Positions 9,167-18,307 of a stretch of 64,000 bases of DNA are shown here, piece after piece. The notes under the pieces are model-generated. The model had not been told where the DNA came from, searched no databases, and was given only the letters and a program-made list of their open reading frames with translations. The stretch lies in NCBI RefSeq assembly GCF_031157355.1, contig NZ_JAVIFT010000002.1, positions 730,501 through 794,500 of the forward strand. The letters are read 5' to 3'. The translations under genes and the position numbers were made by a program. Numbering within the stretch: the stretch's first letter is position 1; each line of letters begins with the position of its first letter. This DNA is from Hyphomicrobium sp. LHD-15. Lineage in GTDB: Bacteria; Pseudomonadota; Alphaproteobacteria; Rhizobiales; Hyphomicrobiaceae.

Positions 9167-9181
9167 TTAACGGTTCAGTAA
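9167..9181 (+). promoter_or_regulatory. Candidate CtrA-type site before flagellin 2
   Basis: TTAA-N7-GTAA lies 73 bases before the second flagellin start and matches seven of eight positions of the CtrA element. The stretch 8995-9254 holds no gene and must contain the promoter of this flagellin; I see no convincing sigma-28 or sigma-54 type promoter in it. Confidence 0.3.
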
Positions 9182-9254
9182 GCACCCCTGAGTATTTTCG
9201 ATTGGGAAAGCCCGACTTGGAAGCGGGACCATACGAGTCGGAAGAGGGACAGAT

Positions 9255-10178
9255 ATGAGCAGCATCAATACGAACATCGCGGCAATGACCGCATTGCAGG
9301 CGTTGAACCAGACCAACAAGGAAACGCTGGTCACGCAGAATCGCGTTGCGACCGGCTATCGGGTCGCAAATGCCTCGGACAACGCCGCCTACTGGTCGAT
9401 CGCGACGACGATGCGTTCGGATCGCCTCGCTCTTTCCACGGTTGCCGACGCACTAGGTCTCGGCGCCGCAACGGTCGATGTTGCAAACCAGGGCATCACC
9501 TCGGCGATCGATACCGCGAGCAAGATCAAATCCAAGCTTGTCGCCGCCCGCCAGCCGGGTGTTGATCGCGCCAAGATCCAGGCCGAAATCGAGCAGCTCC
9601 AGAGCTCTCTGCAGAGCTCGGTCGATACCGCGACATTCTCCGGCCAGAACTGGTTGTCGGTTGACAGCACCGGAACCACGACTCGCAGCCTCGTCGCTTC
9701 GTTCTCGCGCGATGGTGCGGGGGCGATCACGATCGGCACGATCAGCGTCGACGTCGGCGCGACGGGCTCGATGCTGGTCGACTCTTCGGGCGGTGGCCAG
9801 GGTATTCTCGACTCGGACAAGACGGTCACGAGCGGTGGCACCTACACCATTTTGAGCCTCGACATCAGCACTCTGACCGATGACTCGGCAGATCTCGACG
9901 ATCTTGAGGACTACATCTCGGGCGTCGACGAGGCGATCACGGCGATGACCAATGCGGCAACCGATCTCGGTGCCGTCAAAACGCGTATCGACCTCCAGAA
10001 AGAATTCGCAAAGAGCTTGATGGATGCCATTGATAAGGGCGTCGGCCAGCTTGTCGATGCGGACATGAACGAGGAATCGACCCGTCTGCAGGCTCTGCAG
10101 GTTCGTTCGCAGCTCGGCGTTCAGTCGCTCAGCATGGCGAATCAGTCAGCGCAGTCGATCCTCCAGCTCTTCCAGTAA
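9255..10178 (+). CDS. Flagellin, second of three tandem copies
   Basis: A 307-residue flagellin of the same length as the first. It shares the N-terminal SINTNIAAMTALQALNQTN, the ASDNAAYWSIATTMRSDR segment and the C-terminal DADMNEESTRLQALQVRSQ. Differences from copy one are concentrated around residues 23-33, 60-85 and 225-270, while the middle domain is almost the same (GTISVDVGATGSM, then GGQGILDSDKTVTSGGTYTI). The ribosome binding site GAGGGACAG is well placed. It has its own leader of about 260 bases and its own terminator, which allows expression separate from the other two. Confidence 0.96.
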   Translation: MSSINTNIAAMTALQALNQTNKETLVTQNRVATGYRVANASDNAAYWSIATTMRSDRLALSTVADALGLGAATVDVANQGITSAIDTASKIKSKLVAARQPGVDRAKIQAEIEQLQSSLQSSVDTATFSGQNWLSVDSTGTTTRSLVASFSRDGAGAITIGTISVDVGATGSMLVDSSGGGQGILDSDKTVTSGGTYTILSLDISTLTDDSADLDDLEDYISGVDEAITAMTNAATDLGAVKTRIDLQKEFAKSLMDAIDKGVGQLVDADMNEESTRLQALQVRSQLGVQSLSMANQSAQSILQLFQ

Positions 10179-10212
10179 GCTCTACACGCTTACTCCCGCT
10201 TCCACGTTTAAG

Positions 10213-10242
10213 CCGCGCTCCTCTCCCGGGAGCGCGGTTTTT
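10213..10242 (+). terminator. Intrinsic terminator after flagellin 2
   Basis: CCGCGCTCC pairs with GGAGCGCGG across a seven-base loop and is followed by five T residues. Confidence 0.9.
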
Positions 10243-10342
10243 GCGTTTCAAAGGGCCTTCAGAACGCCTTCCCTCCGTATCGCAATCCCCACGCAAGGTT
10301 CACATTAAACAATGAGTCACGAATCGGGAATGGGGCGCTGGA

Positions 10343-11269
10343 ATGAGCAGCTTAAATACCAATATCGCGGCTATGACCGCCCTGCAGACCCTGAGTTCGA
10401 CCAACAGGGAAATGTTGGTCACTCAGAACCGAGTCTCTACCGGTCTTCGCGTCAAGGATGCTTCGGACAACGCCGCGTATTGGTCCATCGCCACGACGAT
10501 GCGCTCCGACAATATGGCGGTCTCGACGGTCGCCGATGCTCTCGGGCTTGGTGGCGCAACCACGGACGTCGCTGTTACAGCGATGAACAACGCGATCGAA
10601 GCCGCCAGCAAGATCAAGGCTAAGCTGGTCGCCGCGCGCGAGCCCGGTCTCGACCGCGGTAAGATTCAGAGCGAAATTTCCGCCCTTCAAACGGAACTGC
10701 AAAGCACGGCCGAATCAGCGGTTTTCTCCGGCGAGAACTGGCTCAACGTCGATTCGACAGGGCCTACGGTCAAGACGATCGTGGCTTCGTTCTCGCGCGA
10801 CAGCACGGGGGCGATCTCGATTGGAACGATCGAGGTCGATGTTGGTGCAACTGGCACGATGTTGTTCGATACGTCGGGCGGTGGCGCTGGCATTTTGGAT
10901 TCGGACAAGACCGTAACGAGCGGCGGCACCTACACGGTAGCGAACCTCGATATCACGGCCATCACTGATGATCCGGCTGATTTGCAGGATCTCGAGGATA
11001 TGATTTCAGGGGTGGACGACGCGCTCAGTGCGATGACAGATGCGGCGACGGTGCTCGGCGCGGCAAAATCGCGGATCAGCTTGCAAAAAGAATTCGTCGC
11101 CAAGCTCATGGACACGATCGATACCGGTATCGGCCAGCTGGTCGACGCCGATATGAACGAGGAATCGACGCGACTGCAGGCCTTGCAGGTACGCCAGCAG
11201 TTGGGCGTGCAGGCGCTCGGCATCGCGAATCAGTCCGCTCAGCAAATTCTCAAGCTGTTCCAGGGTTAG
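10343..11269 (+). CDS. Flagellin, third of three tandem copies
   Basis: A 308-residue flagellin and the most different of the three: the start reads MSSLNTNIAAMTALQTLSST and the C-terminus ends ANQSAQQILKLFQG. The N- and C-terminal polymerisation domains and the short centre are intact, so it should be a functional filament subunit. The gap to the previous gene is 164 bases with a terminator inside, leaving about 100 bases for its promoter and leader. In rhizobia and Caulobacter, multiple flagellins form distinct zones of one filament; which copy has which place cannot be read from sequence. Confidence 0.96.
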   Translation: MSSLNTNIAAMTALQTLSSTNREMLVTQNRVSTGLRVKDASDNAAYWSIATTMRSDNMAVSTVADALGLGGATTDVAVTAMNNAIEAASKIKAKLVAAREPGLDRGKIQSEISALQTELQSTAESAVFSGENWLNVDSTGPTVKTIVASFSRDSTGAISIGTIEVDVGATGTMLFDTSGGGAGILDSDKTVTSGGTYTVANLDITAITDDPADLQDLEDMISGVDDALSAMTDAATVLGAAKSRISLQKEFVAKLMDTIDTGIGQLVDADMNEESTRLQALQVRQQLGVQALGIANQSAQQILKLFQG

Positions 11270-11403
11270 AGCGCTATCCCTTCGGTTCCGACATGAATTG
11301 AACCGAGATCGCCATTCGCCGCGACCTCGCTTTCTGTCGTTTAGGCGTATCTGTTCGACAGTATTGATTTCGGGCCCGGATCCCATCACCCGCGCGCCCT
11401 CAG

Positions 11404-11445
11404 AAGGCCACGCCATTCCGCCCCGGCGTGGCCTTCGCGTTTTTA
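11404..11445 (+). terminator. Intrinsic terminator after flagellin 3
   Basis: AAGGCCACGCC pairs perfectly with GGCGTGGCCTT across a ten-base loop, followed by CGCG and a run of five T. It closes the flagellin group before fliF. Confidence 0.88.
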
Positions 11446-11551
11446 TCTCGTTTGATCGCCGGAACCTGAGAGCGGCAATTCCCGCGCAAGCTTCTTTGCC
11501 CAGAATCCTTTCGGCGTCATTCCAATAATCCGCGCAAAGGGTTGGGTCGGC

Positions 11552-13237
11552 ATGCTCGGACTCGAACAACTGGACAGACTTTGGGCCAACCTGCTGGCGC
11601 TCGGTACGAAGCGCCTGGCGGCGCTCGGCCTTGTCGGTCTTGCCGTGTTCGCATCGGTCGGGTTCGGCAGTTTCTATCTCAGCCGCTCCGACTATGACAC
11701 GCTCTATTCGGGCCTCAGTGCGCAGGATGTCAGCCGTATGGGCGCGGTGCTCAAGGAGGCCGGCATCAACTTCGACGTCAACTCGGAAGGGACCAAGATG
11801 ATGGTCCGGCGCGAGGAGACGGCACAGGCGCGCATGCTGCTGGCCGAGAAGGGGTTGCCGTCCAGCTCCAACGCCGGCTACGAGCTGTTCGACAAGCTCG
11901 GCCCCATCGGCCTCACCTCGTTCATGCAGGAAGTCACACGTGTCCGTGCGATCGAGGGCGAGCTTGCGCGCACGATACAGGCCATGAAGGGCATCAAGGC
12001 GGCGCGCGTTCACATCGTGCTGCCGGAAACGGGATCTTTCCGGCGCGGGCGGCAACCGGCGTCGGCTTCGGTCGTGATCCGCACCGAGATGTCCGCCGAC
12101 TCCTCGACGGCGCAAGCCATTCGCCATCTGGTTGCGGCGGCGGTTCCGGGCCTCACCTTGGACGACATCAGCGTGCTCAACACCGACGGCACGGTGCTGG
12201 CTTCTGCGGGCGATTCCAGTTCGTCCTCGTCGGCGCGTAAAATCGAGCTCGAAAAGACCGTAAGCAAAGATCTTGTCGACAACGTGCGCAAGACGCTTAC
12301 GCCATATCTCGGGCTAGATAACTTCGAAGTGAGCGTCGCGGCGCGCATCAACACCGACAAGCGCCAGACCAACGAGACCTCGTTCGATCCGGATTCGAAG
12401 GTCGAGCGCTCGCTGCGGGTGGTCAAGGAGAGCGGCAGCCAGCAGGATTCGACCAGCAAGCAGCCGGTGGGCGTTGAGCAGAACGTACCCGATCAAGGCG
12501 CGGCAGGATCGGGCGGCGATCAGTCCAAGCGGACGAACGACCGGCGTGAGGATCTCACGAACTATGAGCTCTCCTCCAAAACCGTATCCACTACCAGCGA
12601 GGGGTATCGCATCGATGCCCTGACCATTGCCGTCGTGCTCAATCGCAAGCGGCTTCTGGCTTCTCTCGGCGAGTCCGCCACCCCAGAGGCGGTTCAGGCA
12701 CAGGTGAAGGAAGTCGAGCGGCTGGTCGGAACGTCTGCGGGTGTGGACACGAAGCGCGGCGATCAAATCAGCGTTGTGGCCGTCGAGTTTGCCGAAGACA
12801 CGCGCATGGCGGACGCCTTCAACAGCGCAAACCTCATGGGCCCGCTGATCGGTTTGGCTACGGGCTTGATCAAGGCGGCGACGGTCCTTGGGCTGGTCCT
12901 GATCGTGGTCATGTTCGGTTTGCGGCCTGTCACGCGTATTCTTCTCGATCAGAAGGAAGCGCAGCTCGCGGGTGGTGCGCTCGCGGCGGCCGGGGCCGGC
13001 GGGATCGACGATGGTTCTCTCTTGATGTCGGGCGACGATGCGGAGGCGGCTGCACTGGCCGCGGATTCTGCCGCGACGGCCGAGCTTCTCGGAATCAAGA
13101 CCGATCAGAATCTCATCGAGGATATCACCTCCGACGTCATGCGGCTCTCGCAACGGCGGCTTGAGCAGATGGTCGCGCTCGATGAAGAGCAGGCCGCAAA
13201 CATCCTCAAGCAGTGGATGCGGGAGCGGGCCGCATGA
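11552..13237 (+). CDS. fliF: Flagellar MS-ring protein FliF
   Basis: FliF forms the MS ring in the inner membrane, the base for rod, switch and export apparatus. The 561-residue product has a first membrane helix at about residues 24-44 and a second at about 430-455, enclosing the periplasmic ring-building motifs (SDYDTLYSGLSAQDVSRMGA, GYELFDKLGPIGLTSFMQEV, RVHIVLPETGSFRRGRQPAS). A Ser/Gln/Asp-rich segment (about 285-340) is the variable loop. The C-terminal cytoplasmic tail, ending near QMVALDEEQAANILKQWMRE, is where FliG binds. It overlaps the fliH-like gene by four bases. Confidence 0.97.
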   Translation: MLGLEQLDRLWANLLALGTKRLAALGLVGLAVFASVGFGSFYLSRSDYDTLYSGLSAQDVSRMGAVLKEAGINFDVNSEGTKMMVRREETAQARMLLAEKGLPSSSNAGYELFDKLGPIGLTSFMQEVTRVRAIEGELARTIQAMKGIKAARVHIVLPETGSFRRGRQPASASVVIRTEMSADSSTAQAIRHLVAAAVPGLTLDDISVLNTDGTVLASAGDSSSSSSARKIELEKTVSKDLVDNVRKTLTPYLGLDNFEVSVAARINTDKRQTNETSFDPDSKVERSLRVVKESGSQQDSTSKQPVGVEQNVPDQGAAGSGGDQSKRTNDRREDLTNYELSSKTVSTTSEGYRIDALTIAVVLNRKRLLASLGESATPEAVQAQVKEVERLVGTSAGVDTKRGDQISVVAVEFAEDTRMADAFNSANLMGPLIGLATGLIKAATVLGLVLIVVMFGLRPVTRILLDQKEAQLAGGALAAAGAGGIDDGSLLMSGDDAEAAALAADSAATAELLGIKTDQNLIEDITSDVMRLSQRRLEQMVALDEEQAANILKQWMRERAA

Positions 13238-13842
13238 CGAATGCGCTTCCCGTTGCCTTCTATTTGAAAGATCTGAGCGGAGATCCTGGCGGGCGGGGGA
13301 TGCGAGGCGCGCTCGGCGCCGCGGCAGATGGCGCCTCGGAAGTCGAAAAGCGCATCAGCGACGCTCACGCCTTGGGAATTCTCGAAGGCCGGGCGGCCGC
13401 GCAGGTCGAGACCGAAAAAGCCCTCGCCAACCAGGCCGCCCAATTCGAGCGCAAGCTCGCAGCCGAGCGCCAGAAATGGACCGCGGATCAGGGCGCGCGT
13501 CTCGGGGATGCGGTTTCCAAGGCTATGCAGGATATCGAGCAGGGAATTGCCGATCAGGTCGGGCGGGTGTTGGGCCCCATCGTCGCCGAGCGGATCCGCA
13601 TCAAGGCGGTGGAGGAGCTTTCCCTCTCGCTCAATGCCATGCTGGCCAAGGGCGACTACGCGAAGATTACGATCACGGGGCCTAATGACCTCCTGTCGGT
13701 GATCGAGTCTCGATTGAACCAGCATGATGGGGTTTCGTTTGTCGACGCAGAGGGCGTCGACGTTACCGTTCACGCCGACGAGACGATCGTTGAAACGCGG
13801 ATCGGGGTCTGGGCCGAAGCGATCGAAGAGGACAACTCATGA
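13234..13842 (+). CDS. fliH: FliH-like flagellar export regulator
   Basis: A 202-residue protein, acidic at the C-terminus, with a long helical, probably coiled-coil stretch (about residues 35-95; VEKRISDAHALGILEGRAAA) and a C-terminal domain with ADQVGRVLGPIVAERIRIKA. This matches the layout of FliH, which dimerises and restrains the export ATPase FliI. Similarity is structural rather than a strong motif, as is normal for divergent alphaproteobacterial FliH. The start is ATG 13234, which overlaps the fliF stop; an in-frame upstream start at 13213 would lie inside fliF. The fliI gene does not follow here, which is a little unusual. Confidence 0.72.
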   Translation: MTNALPVAFYLKDLSGDPGGRGMRGALGAAADGASEVEKRISDAHALGILEGRAAAQVETEKALANQAAQFERKLAAERQKWTADQGARLGDAVSKAMQDIEQGIADQVGRVLGPIVAERIRIKAVEELSLSLNAMLAKGDYAKITITGPNDLLSVIESRLNQHDGVSFVDAEGVDVTVHADETIVETRIGVWAEAIEEDNS

Positions 13843-15068
13843 GCGCTGATGGCGATGTGTCGACGCCGCACGAAGTCGTTATCGTACGGCGACGCGGCGG
13901 AGACGGCGAGGACGGACATCACGGCGGTGCCTGGAAGATCGCGTTTGCCGATCTGATGACGGCGATGATGGCGTTCTTTCTCGTGATGTGGCTTCTCAAT
14001 GTCTCGGACAAGGAGAAGATCCAGCAGATTGCGACGTATTTCAATCCGTTGAAGCTCAACGCGAAACGCCCGACGACGAAGGGTGTCGAGAACGAAGTCG
14101 AAGTCGACAAGTCGGCGCCGACCACGGTGGGACCGGAACCGAAAGGCGCCAACGTCAGCACCGTCGACGACAAGGACAAGATGCAGGGCGCGTCCAAGCC
14201 CGGCGGCGACGGCGAGCTGGCGGACGGCGTGGCTCACAAGGCCGAAGAAGAGCTTTTCAACGATCCTTACGGCGTGTTGGCGCGGCTCGCTCTCAAGGCG
14301 TCCGAAGAAGAGGATCAGGCCAGCGCGAAGAGCGAAAGCGCGACGTCGGGTGGTGGCGATGCCTATTCCAACCCGTTCGAACCTTTTGCCGACCGGCCGG
14401 CAATTCCCGAAAAGAAAGAGGCTTTGAACGAGCCTTCGCCGATGACGCTGAACGAGGGGACAGCCTTTCCGGGGACCCCCGGCCTCGAGGAGCCGCTCGA
14501 GGTGAAGCCGGAGGAGACCGAAGCAGGCAATCCTCCGAAGCAAGCAGCCACGGAACCGCCGAAGCAATCAGATGCGCCGCCCGAAGCGCAAACCGAGCAG
14601 AGCAAGGCTGAGGTTCGAGCACTCGAAGGTGAGATCAGGGAGGCGCTTCGCGGACTTTCGCCCGAGAAGAAGCCGTCTATCGACGTGAAGATGATCGACG
14701 AGGGGCTTCTCATCAGCCTGACCGACGATTTCCGCTTCGGTATGTTCGCAAGCGCTTCCGCAGAGCCGCGGCCAGAACTCGTCGTGGTGATGGAGAAGCT
14801 CGCCAAGGTTCTGGCGACGCGCGACGGCAAGATCGTCGTGCGAGGTCATACGGACGCGCGCAAGTTCCGAAACGAGAAGAACAACAATTGGCGTCTCTCG
14901 ATGGATCGGGCCCAGATCGCCTACTACATGCTGGCGCGGGGCGGAATAGTCGAGGGACGCTTCGATAGCATCGAAGGACACGCCGATCGCAATCCGAAAA
15001 TTCCGTCTGATCCGAATGCGGCGGAGAACCGCCGCATCGAGATCCTGCTGAGGACACCCCGGTCGTGA
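13839..15068 (+). CDS. motB: Flagellar motor stator protein MotB
   Basis: MotB anchors the stator to peptidoglycan and carries the proton-binding aspartate. The 409-residue protein has a cytoplasmic basic N-terminus, a membrane helix (about residues 34-53) with Asp38 in AFADLMTAMMAFFLVMW, a very long acidic/Pro-rich linker (about 60-255), and a C-terminal OmpA-like domain with IVVRGHTDARKF and a typical NRRIEILL end. Periplasmic linkers of this length are found in rhizobial MotB, which works with MotC. motA is not in the window. Start and stop overlap the neighbours by four bases. Confidence 0.95.
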   Translation: MSADGDVSTPHEVVIVRRRGGDGEDGHHGGAWKIAFADLMTAMMAFFLVMWLLNVSDKEKIQQIATYFNPLKLNAKRPTTKGVENEVEVDKSAPTTVGPEPKGANVSTVDDKDKMQGASKPGGDGELADGVAHKAEEELFNDPYGVLARLALKASEEEDQASAKSESATSGGGDAYSNPFEPFADRPAIPEKKEALNEPSPMTLNEGTAFPGTPGLEEPLEVKPEETEAGNPPKQAATEPPKQSDAPPEAQTEQSKAEVRALEGEIREALRGLSPEKKPSIDVKMIDEGLLISLTDDFRFGMFASASAEPRPELVVVMEKLAKVLATRDGKIVVRGHTDARKFRNEKNNNWRLSMDRAQIAYYMLARGGIVEGRFDSIEGHADRNPKIPSDPNAAENRRIEILLRTPRS

Positions 15069-16357
15069 TCGTTCGCGCTGTTCCAACTTTGCTGTTTTCT
15101 CTGGCCTGCCTGTCGGCAGGCTTGGGTCTTGCCTATGCGGCCGAAGATCACGGAAGCGGCTCGCACGAGGCTCACAAAGAGGCTCCGAAAGACGCGAGCG
15201 GATCTCCTCCGGCGGGCGAAGGTGAGGCGGCGGGCGAGGAAGCTGCGGAGGTTCTTCCGCCGCTGTGGCCCGAGACGCCGGTCGTCGAAAACGATAAGCA
15301 ACCCTTTATATTGCTCCGCAAGCTGCGTTCCGTGCAGGACAAGGTGGCGGCAGGAAGCGTTTCGGCGCACGAGGAGCAGCGGCTGCTGCTGCGCGACTAC
15401 GGCGAAGAGATGCGGTCGCTTCCGGTTGGTGTGTGGGACGATGTCCGCAACGTGCGCGCCGCCATTTTCTTCGTTCTGAGCGGTGGCGATCCGGCCGTGC
15501 TCAAGACCGTCATCGGCCGGGAACGGACTCCGTTCGTCGAGCGCCGGCTGCTCAAGGGCGCGCTGGCCTATGGAGAAGGCCGACTGGTGGATGCGCTCAG
15601 CATGATCCACAAAATCGAAGCGCGGAAGCTCGATCCTCTGCTTGGCGGCATGGTCGCTCTCATTCAAGGAACGCTCGTCAGCAAGAAGGATGGCGTCAAG
15701 GCCATCGCCTATTTCGACGAAGCACGGCTTCTTTCTCCGGGAACGCTTATCGAGGAATCGGCGCTCAGGCAGCAAATTCTTCTGCTTGCCCGCAATGGAG
15801 ATCTGAAGCGCTACGATACGCTCGTAGACCAGTATTCGCGGCGGTTCCCGAATTCACTGTTCGCACGCAATTTCCGCAGGCAGTTGTTTGCCGGCGTTGC
15901 GCGGGAGACTTTCAAGCCGGCCTCCGAGTGGGTCACACGCACGGAGACCGAGTTGATGAAAGTTCCGGCTTCGGAACGCGTCGGCCTTTATCTGTCGATC
16001 GCGGAAGAGGCAACGAAAGTCGGCAATACCGGTATCGCGGGCTTTGCTGCAGGAAAAGCGCGCGGGCTGGCGCAGGCCGGTAGCCTATCAATGCAGCGCG
16101 CCAAGCTGTTCGAGGGCGCGGCTCTCGTGACGACCGCGGATTTCGAGGCGGGCGTGAAGCTTCTTGGCGAGATCAACGTCGAACGACTCCGGACGTCCGA
16201 CCGCGAAATTTATGATGCAGCCATGGCAATTGCCCGGTCTGTCGGAAAATGGCCGCAGGTCAGCCAAGTGCCGGATGACGCGCCTTTGGAGGCTGTCGAC
16301 CGGGCGCAGACATTGCTTTCAAAAGTCGATTCGTTGTTGGGAGGATCACCGCAGTGA
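15065..16357 (+). CDS. motC: Periplasmic motility protein MotC
   Basis: MotC is a rhizobial periplasmic protein that interacts with MotB and is needed for motor torque. The 430-residue product begins with GTG, overlapping the motB stop, and has a signal peptide ending near AYAAED. A Glu/Ala-rich segment follows, then an all-helical domain from about residue 75 with FILLRKLRSVQDKVAAGSVS and FVLSGGDPAVLKTVIGRE, resembling the known MotC architecture. Its folding partner MotE is encoded at 4755-5798. The gene ends four bases inside fliK, giving the motB-motC-fliK unit known from Sinorhizobium. Confidence 0.9.
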   Translation: MIVRAVPTLLFSLACLSAGLGLAYAAEDHGSGSHEAHKEAPKDASGSPPAGEGEAAGEEAAEVLPPLWPETPVVENDKQPFILLRKLRSVQDKVAAGSVSAHEEQRLLLRDYGEEMRSLPVGVWDDVRNVRAAIFFVLSGGDPAVLKTVIGRERTPFVERRLLKGALAYGEGRLVDALSMIHKIEARKLDPLLGGMVALIQGTLVSKKDGVKAIAYFDEARLLSPGTLIEESALRQQILLLARNGDLKRYDTLVDQYSRRFPNSLFARNFRRQLFAGVARETFKPASEWVTRTETELMKVPASERVGLYLSIAEEATKVGNTGIAGFAAGKARGLAQAGSLSMQRAKLFEGAALVTTADFEAGVKLLGEINVERLRTSDREIYDAAMAIARSVGKWPQVSQVPDDAPLEAVDRAQTLLSKVDSLLGGSPQ

Positions 16358-17865
16358 GTGCTGCACAGGCCTTGACGTCGGGTATGCTCGCTCTCTCCGG
16401 AAGCGTGCGGTCGAATGATGCGGTGCGCACGGAAAAGGGCGCGACGTCGTTCCGTGACGAGCTCGAATCCGCTTCGCGATCCTCTGCGGAGCCGCCGCGG
16501 GACAGTGCTTCTGCGTCTGAGCCGTCGCGCGCCTCGGCTGCGAAGGATCGCTCGAATACGCGTGAAGACCGCACCTCCAACGAGCGTGAGGACGACGAGC
16601 AGGGCTCCCGCCGCGAGAGCGATGCGACGTCCACTCCGGATCAGACGGCGGCCAAGGATCTTTCGCTGGTGCTGGCTGCGCTCGGGGGAACGGCCCAAAG
16701 CCAAGAGAATGGTGCCCCGTTCGATGACGCTCTCGTGGCTTTGAAGAGTGTCGTCGCGGATCCGGCGCTGGTTGCTGAGAACGGCGCGCAACTGGAACAA
16801 GGCCCCGTGCTTCCAGGCGAGCCGGGTGAGGTGAAGGATGCGTTCGATGCGGCCAAGCTGCTCGCACTCCTAAAAACTGCGCCCGACGTTTCTCGTGCAC
16901 CTGGCGCAGAGGTTGCGGTCGAGGGCGGTGAGTTTACGGCGACGGTTCTTGGGCAGGAGACGCATCTCGCGGTCGAGATGCCGGCTGAGTCCGGTGGACA
17001 GAAGACGCAGGAAGCGGGTCCGGTCAGTGTTGCGCAGTTGCAGGCTAGCGCGGCAGAAGGATCGCCGGATACGGAGCGGGCAGCCGGCAAGCTTGCGAAC
17101 GAAGCGGCGTCCGAGGACGGCGAGCCCGGATCGACCCGGCGTGGCGGCGCGCCGACGCAGGACACGCGCAGCTCCGTCGTTCGAGGTTTTGCTGAGCAGG
17201 GCGTCGGTGGCCAGGATGGGCGTCAACAGGAGGGCAGCGGCTCTTCGAATGGAAATTCTCAACAATCATCGACAGGCGTGTTCGCGACGATGGTGAGCGG
17301 GGCGCGCAGCCAGAGCGTGCAGCCGGCAGATGAGGGAGAGGTTACTCTCTTCGATCCTTTGAGCGAGCAGATCGCGGCAGAAGTGCGCGCGGAGTTGCGC
17401 GCCGATGGATTGGGTGAAACCTCTTCCGACGGCGTCGTGAAGGTTCTTCACCTGCAGCTGAAGCCGGCCAATCTCGGGGCCGTGACGGTGCGGCTCGCGC
17501 TCAAGGACAACGCGATCTCGATCCATATGGAAACCCAGCACCGCGATACGCTCGCGGTCATCGAACGGGAGCGTGAGGCGCTGGCCGGGGCGTTGTCGTC
17601 GGCCGGGTATACGGTCGATGGCATTACGGCCGCGCCGCAGAGCGATATCCTGCGTTCGAGCGGGGTGCAGACCGGCTTCGGCGATCAGGGCGCTTCGGGT
17701 TCGCAGGGCCAGGTCAATCAGGGCCAGGGGCTCGCCAGCTCGTCCGGGGAACAGGGACGCCAGGGGCGGGGTTCTTTTGGCGGCAACACCTATTCCAACC
17801 CGTCCGACGGTAAGGCTACCGGCGATGCCGGTGCACGGGGGAATGGAGTTGGGCTATATGTTTAA
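16354..17865 (+). CDS. fliK: Flagellar hook-length control protein FliK
   Basis: FliK measures hook length and switches export from hook to filament proteins. The 503-residue product is low-complexity and rich in Ser, Glu, Ala and Gly for most of its length, with the conserved Flg_hook domain at about residues 335-430: VVKVLHLQLKPANLGAVTVR, then HRDTLAVIEREREALAGALS. The tail is Gly/Gln/Ser-rich. The start is GTG at 16354 inside the motC stop. The same gene was once called motD in rhizobia. flgD and flgE, often next, are absent; unrelated small genes follow. Confidence 0.92.
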   Translation: MSAAQALTSGMLALSGSVRSNDAVRTEKGATSFRDELESASRSSAEPPRDSASASEPSRASAAKDRSNTREDRTSNEREDDEQGSRRESDATSTPDQTAAKDLSLVLAALGGTAQSQENGAPFDDALVALKSVVADPALVAENGAQLEQGPVLPGEPGEVKDAFDAAKLLALLKTAPDVSRAPGAEVAVEGGEFTATVLGQETHLAVEMPAESGGQKTQEAGPVSVAQLQASAAEGSPDTERAAGKLANEAASEDGEPGSTRRGGAPTQDTRSSVVRGFAEQGVGGQDGRQQEGSGSSNGNSQQSSTGVFATMVSGARSQSVQPADEGEVTLFDPLSEQIAAEVRAELRADGLGETSSDGVVKVLHLQLKPANLGAVTVRLALKDNAISIHMETQHRDTLAVIEREREALAGALSSAGYTVDGITAAPQSDILRSSGVQTGFGDQGASGSQGQVNQGQGLASSSGEQGRQGRGSFGGNTYSNPSDGKATGDAGARGNGVGLYV

Positions 17866-17902
17866 GGGTGCGTAGACACCCCGTTCGTTGTGCGAGTTCA
17901 GT

Positions 17903-18307
17903 ATGAGCGTCATTCCATTCACGTCTGGTCGAAGAGCGACACGAGCGATGACAACCACAGGACTTCTCGGGCCATTCCGGCTCGCCTACGACGATATCAC
18001 CGACACCATTCCGCGGGTGGCGCCCGGCGCTTTCGTGCTCGGCCACAAGGGGCCGGATGGGCGGTTCTATGCCGACTACGTCGGCCGGGCCGATCAGGAT
18101 GTACGCGATAAGCTTCTGCAGCTCATCGGATCAGGCAATCTGTTCAAGTACAGATGCCTGACCTCAAGCGAAGCTGCGTTCCATGCGGAATGCGAGCTCT
18201 TCCATGACTTCCAGCCACCCGGAAACCGTATGCATCCGGACAGGCCGGCGGGCACTAATTGGGAATGTCCGAGGTGCCGCTTCTTTCGCCTTCAAGGGCG
18301 AGCATAG
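17903..18307 (+). CDS. Conserved hypothetical protein, possibly GIY-YIG-like
   Basis: I do not know a named function. The protein of about 134 residues has GAFVLGHKGPDGRFYADYVG near the middle, then RADQDVRDKL, the acidic ECELFHDF segment, and a C-terminal NWECPRC with two close cysteines. The first part faintly resembles the strand order of GIY-YIG nuclease domains, but the catalytic pattern is not clear. The start is uncertain: ATG 17903 and ATG 17948 are both in frame, the latter beginning just before the conserved-looking part. Its last 53 bases overlap the end of a convergent small gene. It has no visible link to flagella other than position. Confidence 0.6.
   Translation: MSVIPFTSGRRATRAMTTTGLLGPFRLAYDDITDTIPRVAPGAFVLGHKGPDGRFYADYVGRADQDVRDKLLQLIGSGNLFKYRCLTSSEAAFHAECELFHDFQPPGNRMHPDRPAGTNWECPRCRFFRLQGRA

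Noticed and set aside
9151-9180. A sigma-54 type promoter before flagellin 2 (GGCAC near 9159)
   Set aside because: The matching GC element (TTGC) at the required distance is missing.
11006-12127. A 373-codon minus-strand frame across the end of flagellin 3, the terminator and fliF
   Set aside because: It crosses a terminator and two well-supported plus-strand genes, and its composition is antisense-like.
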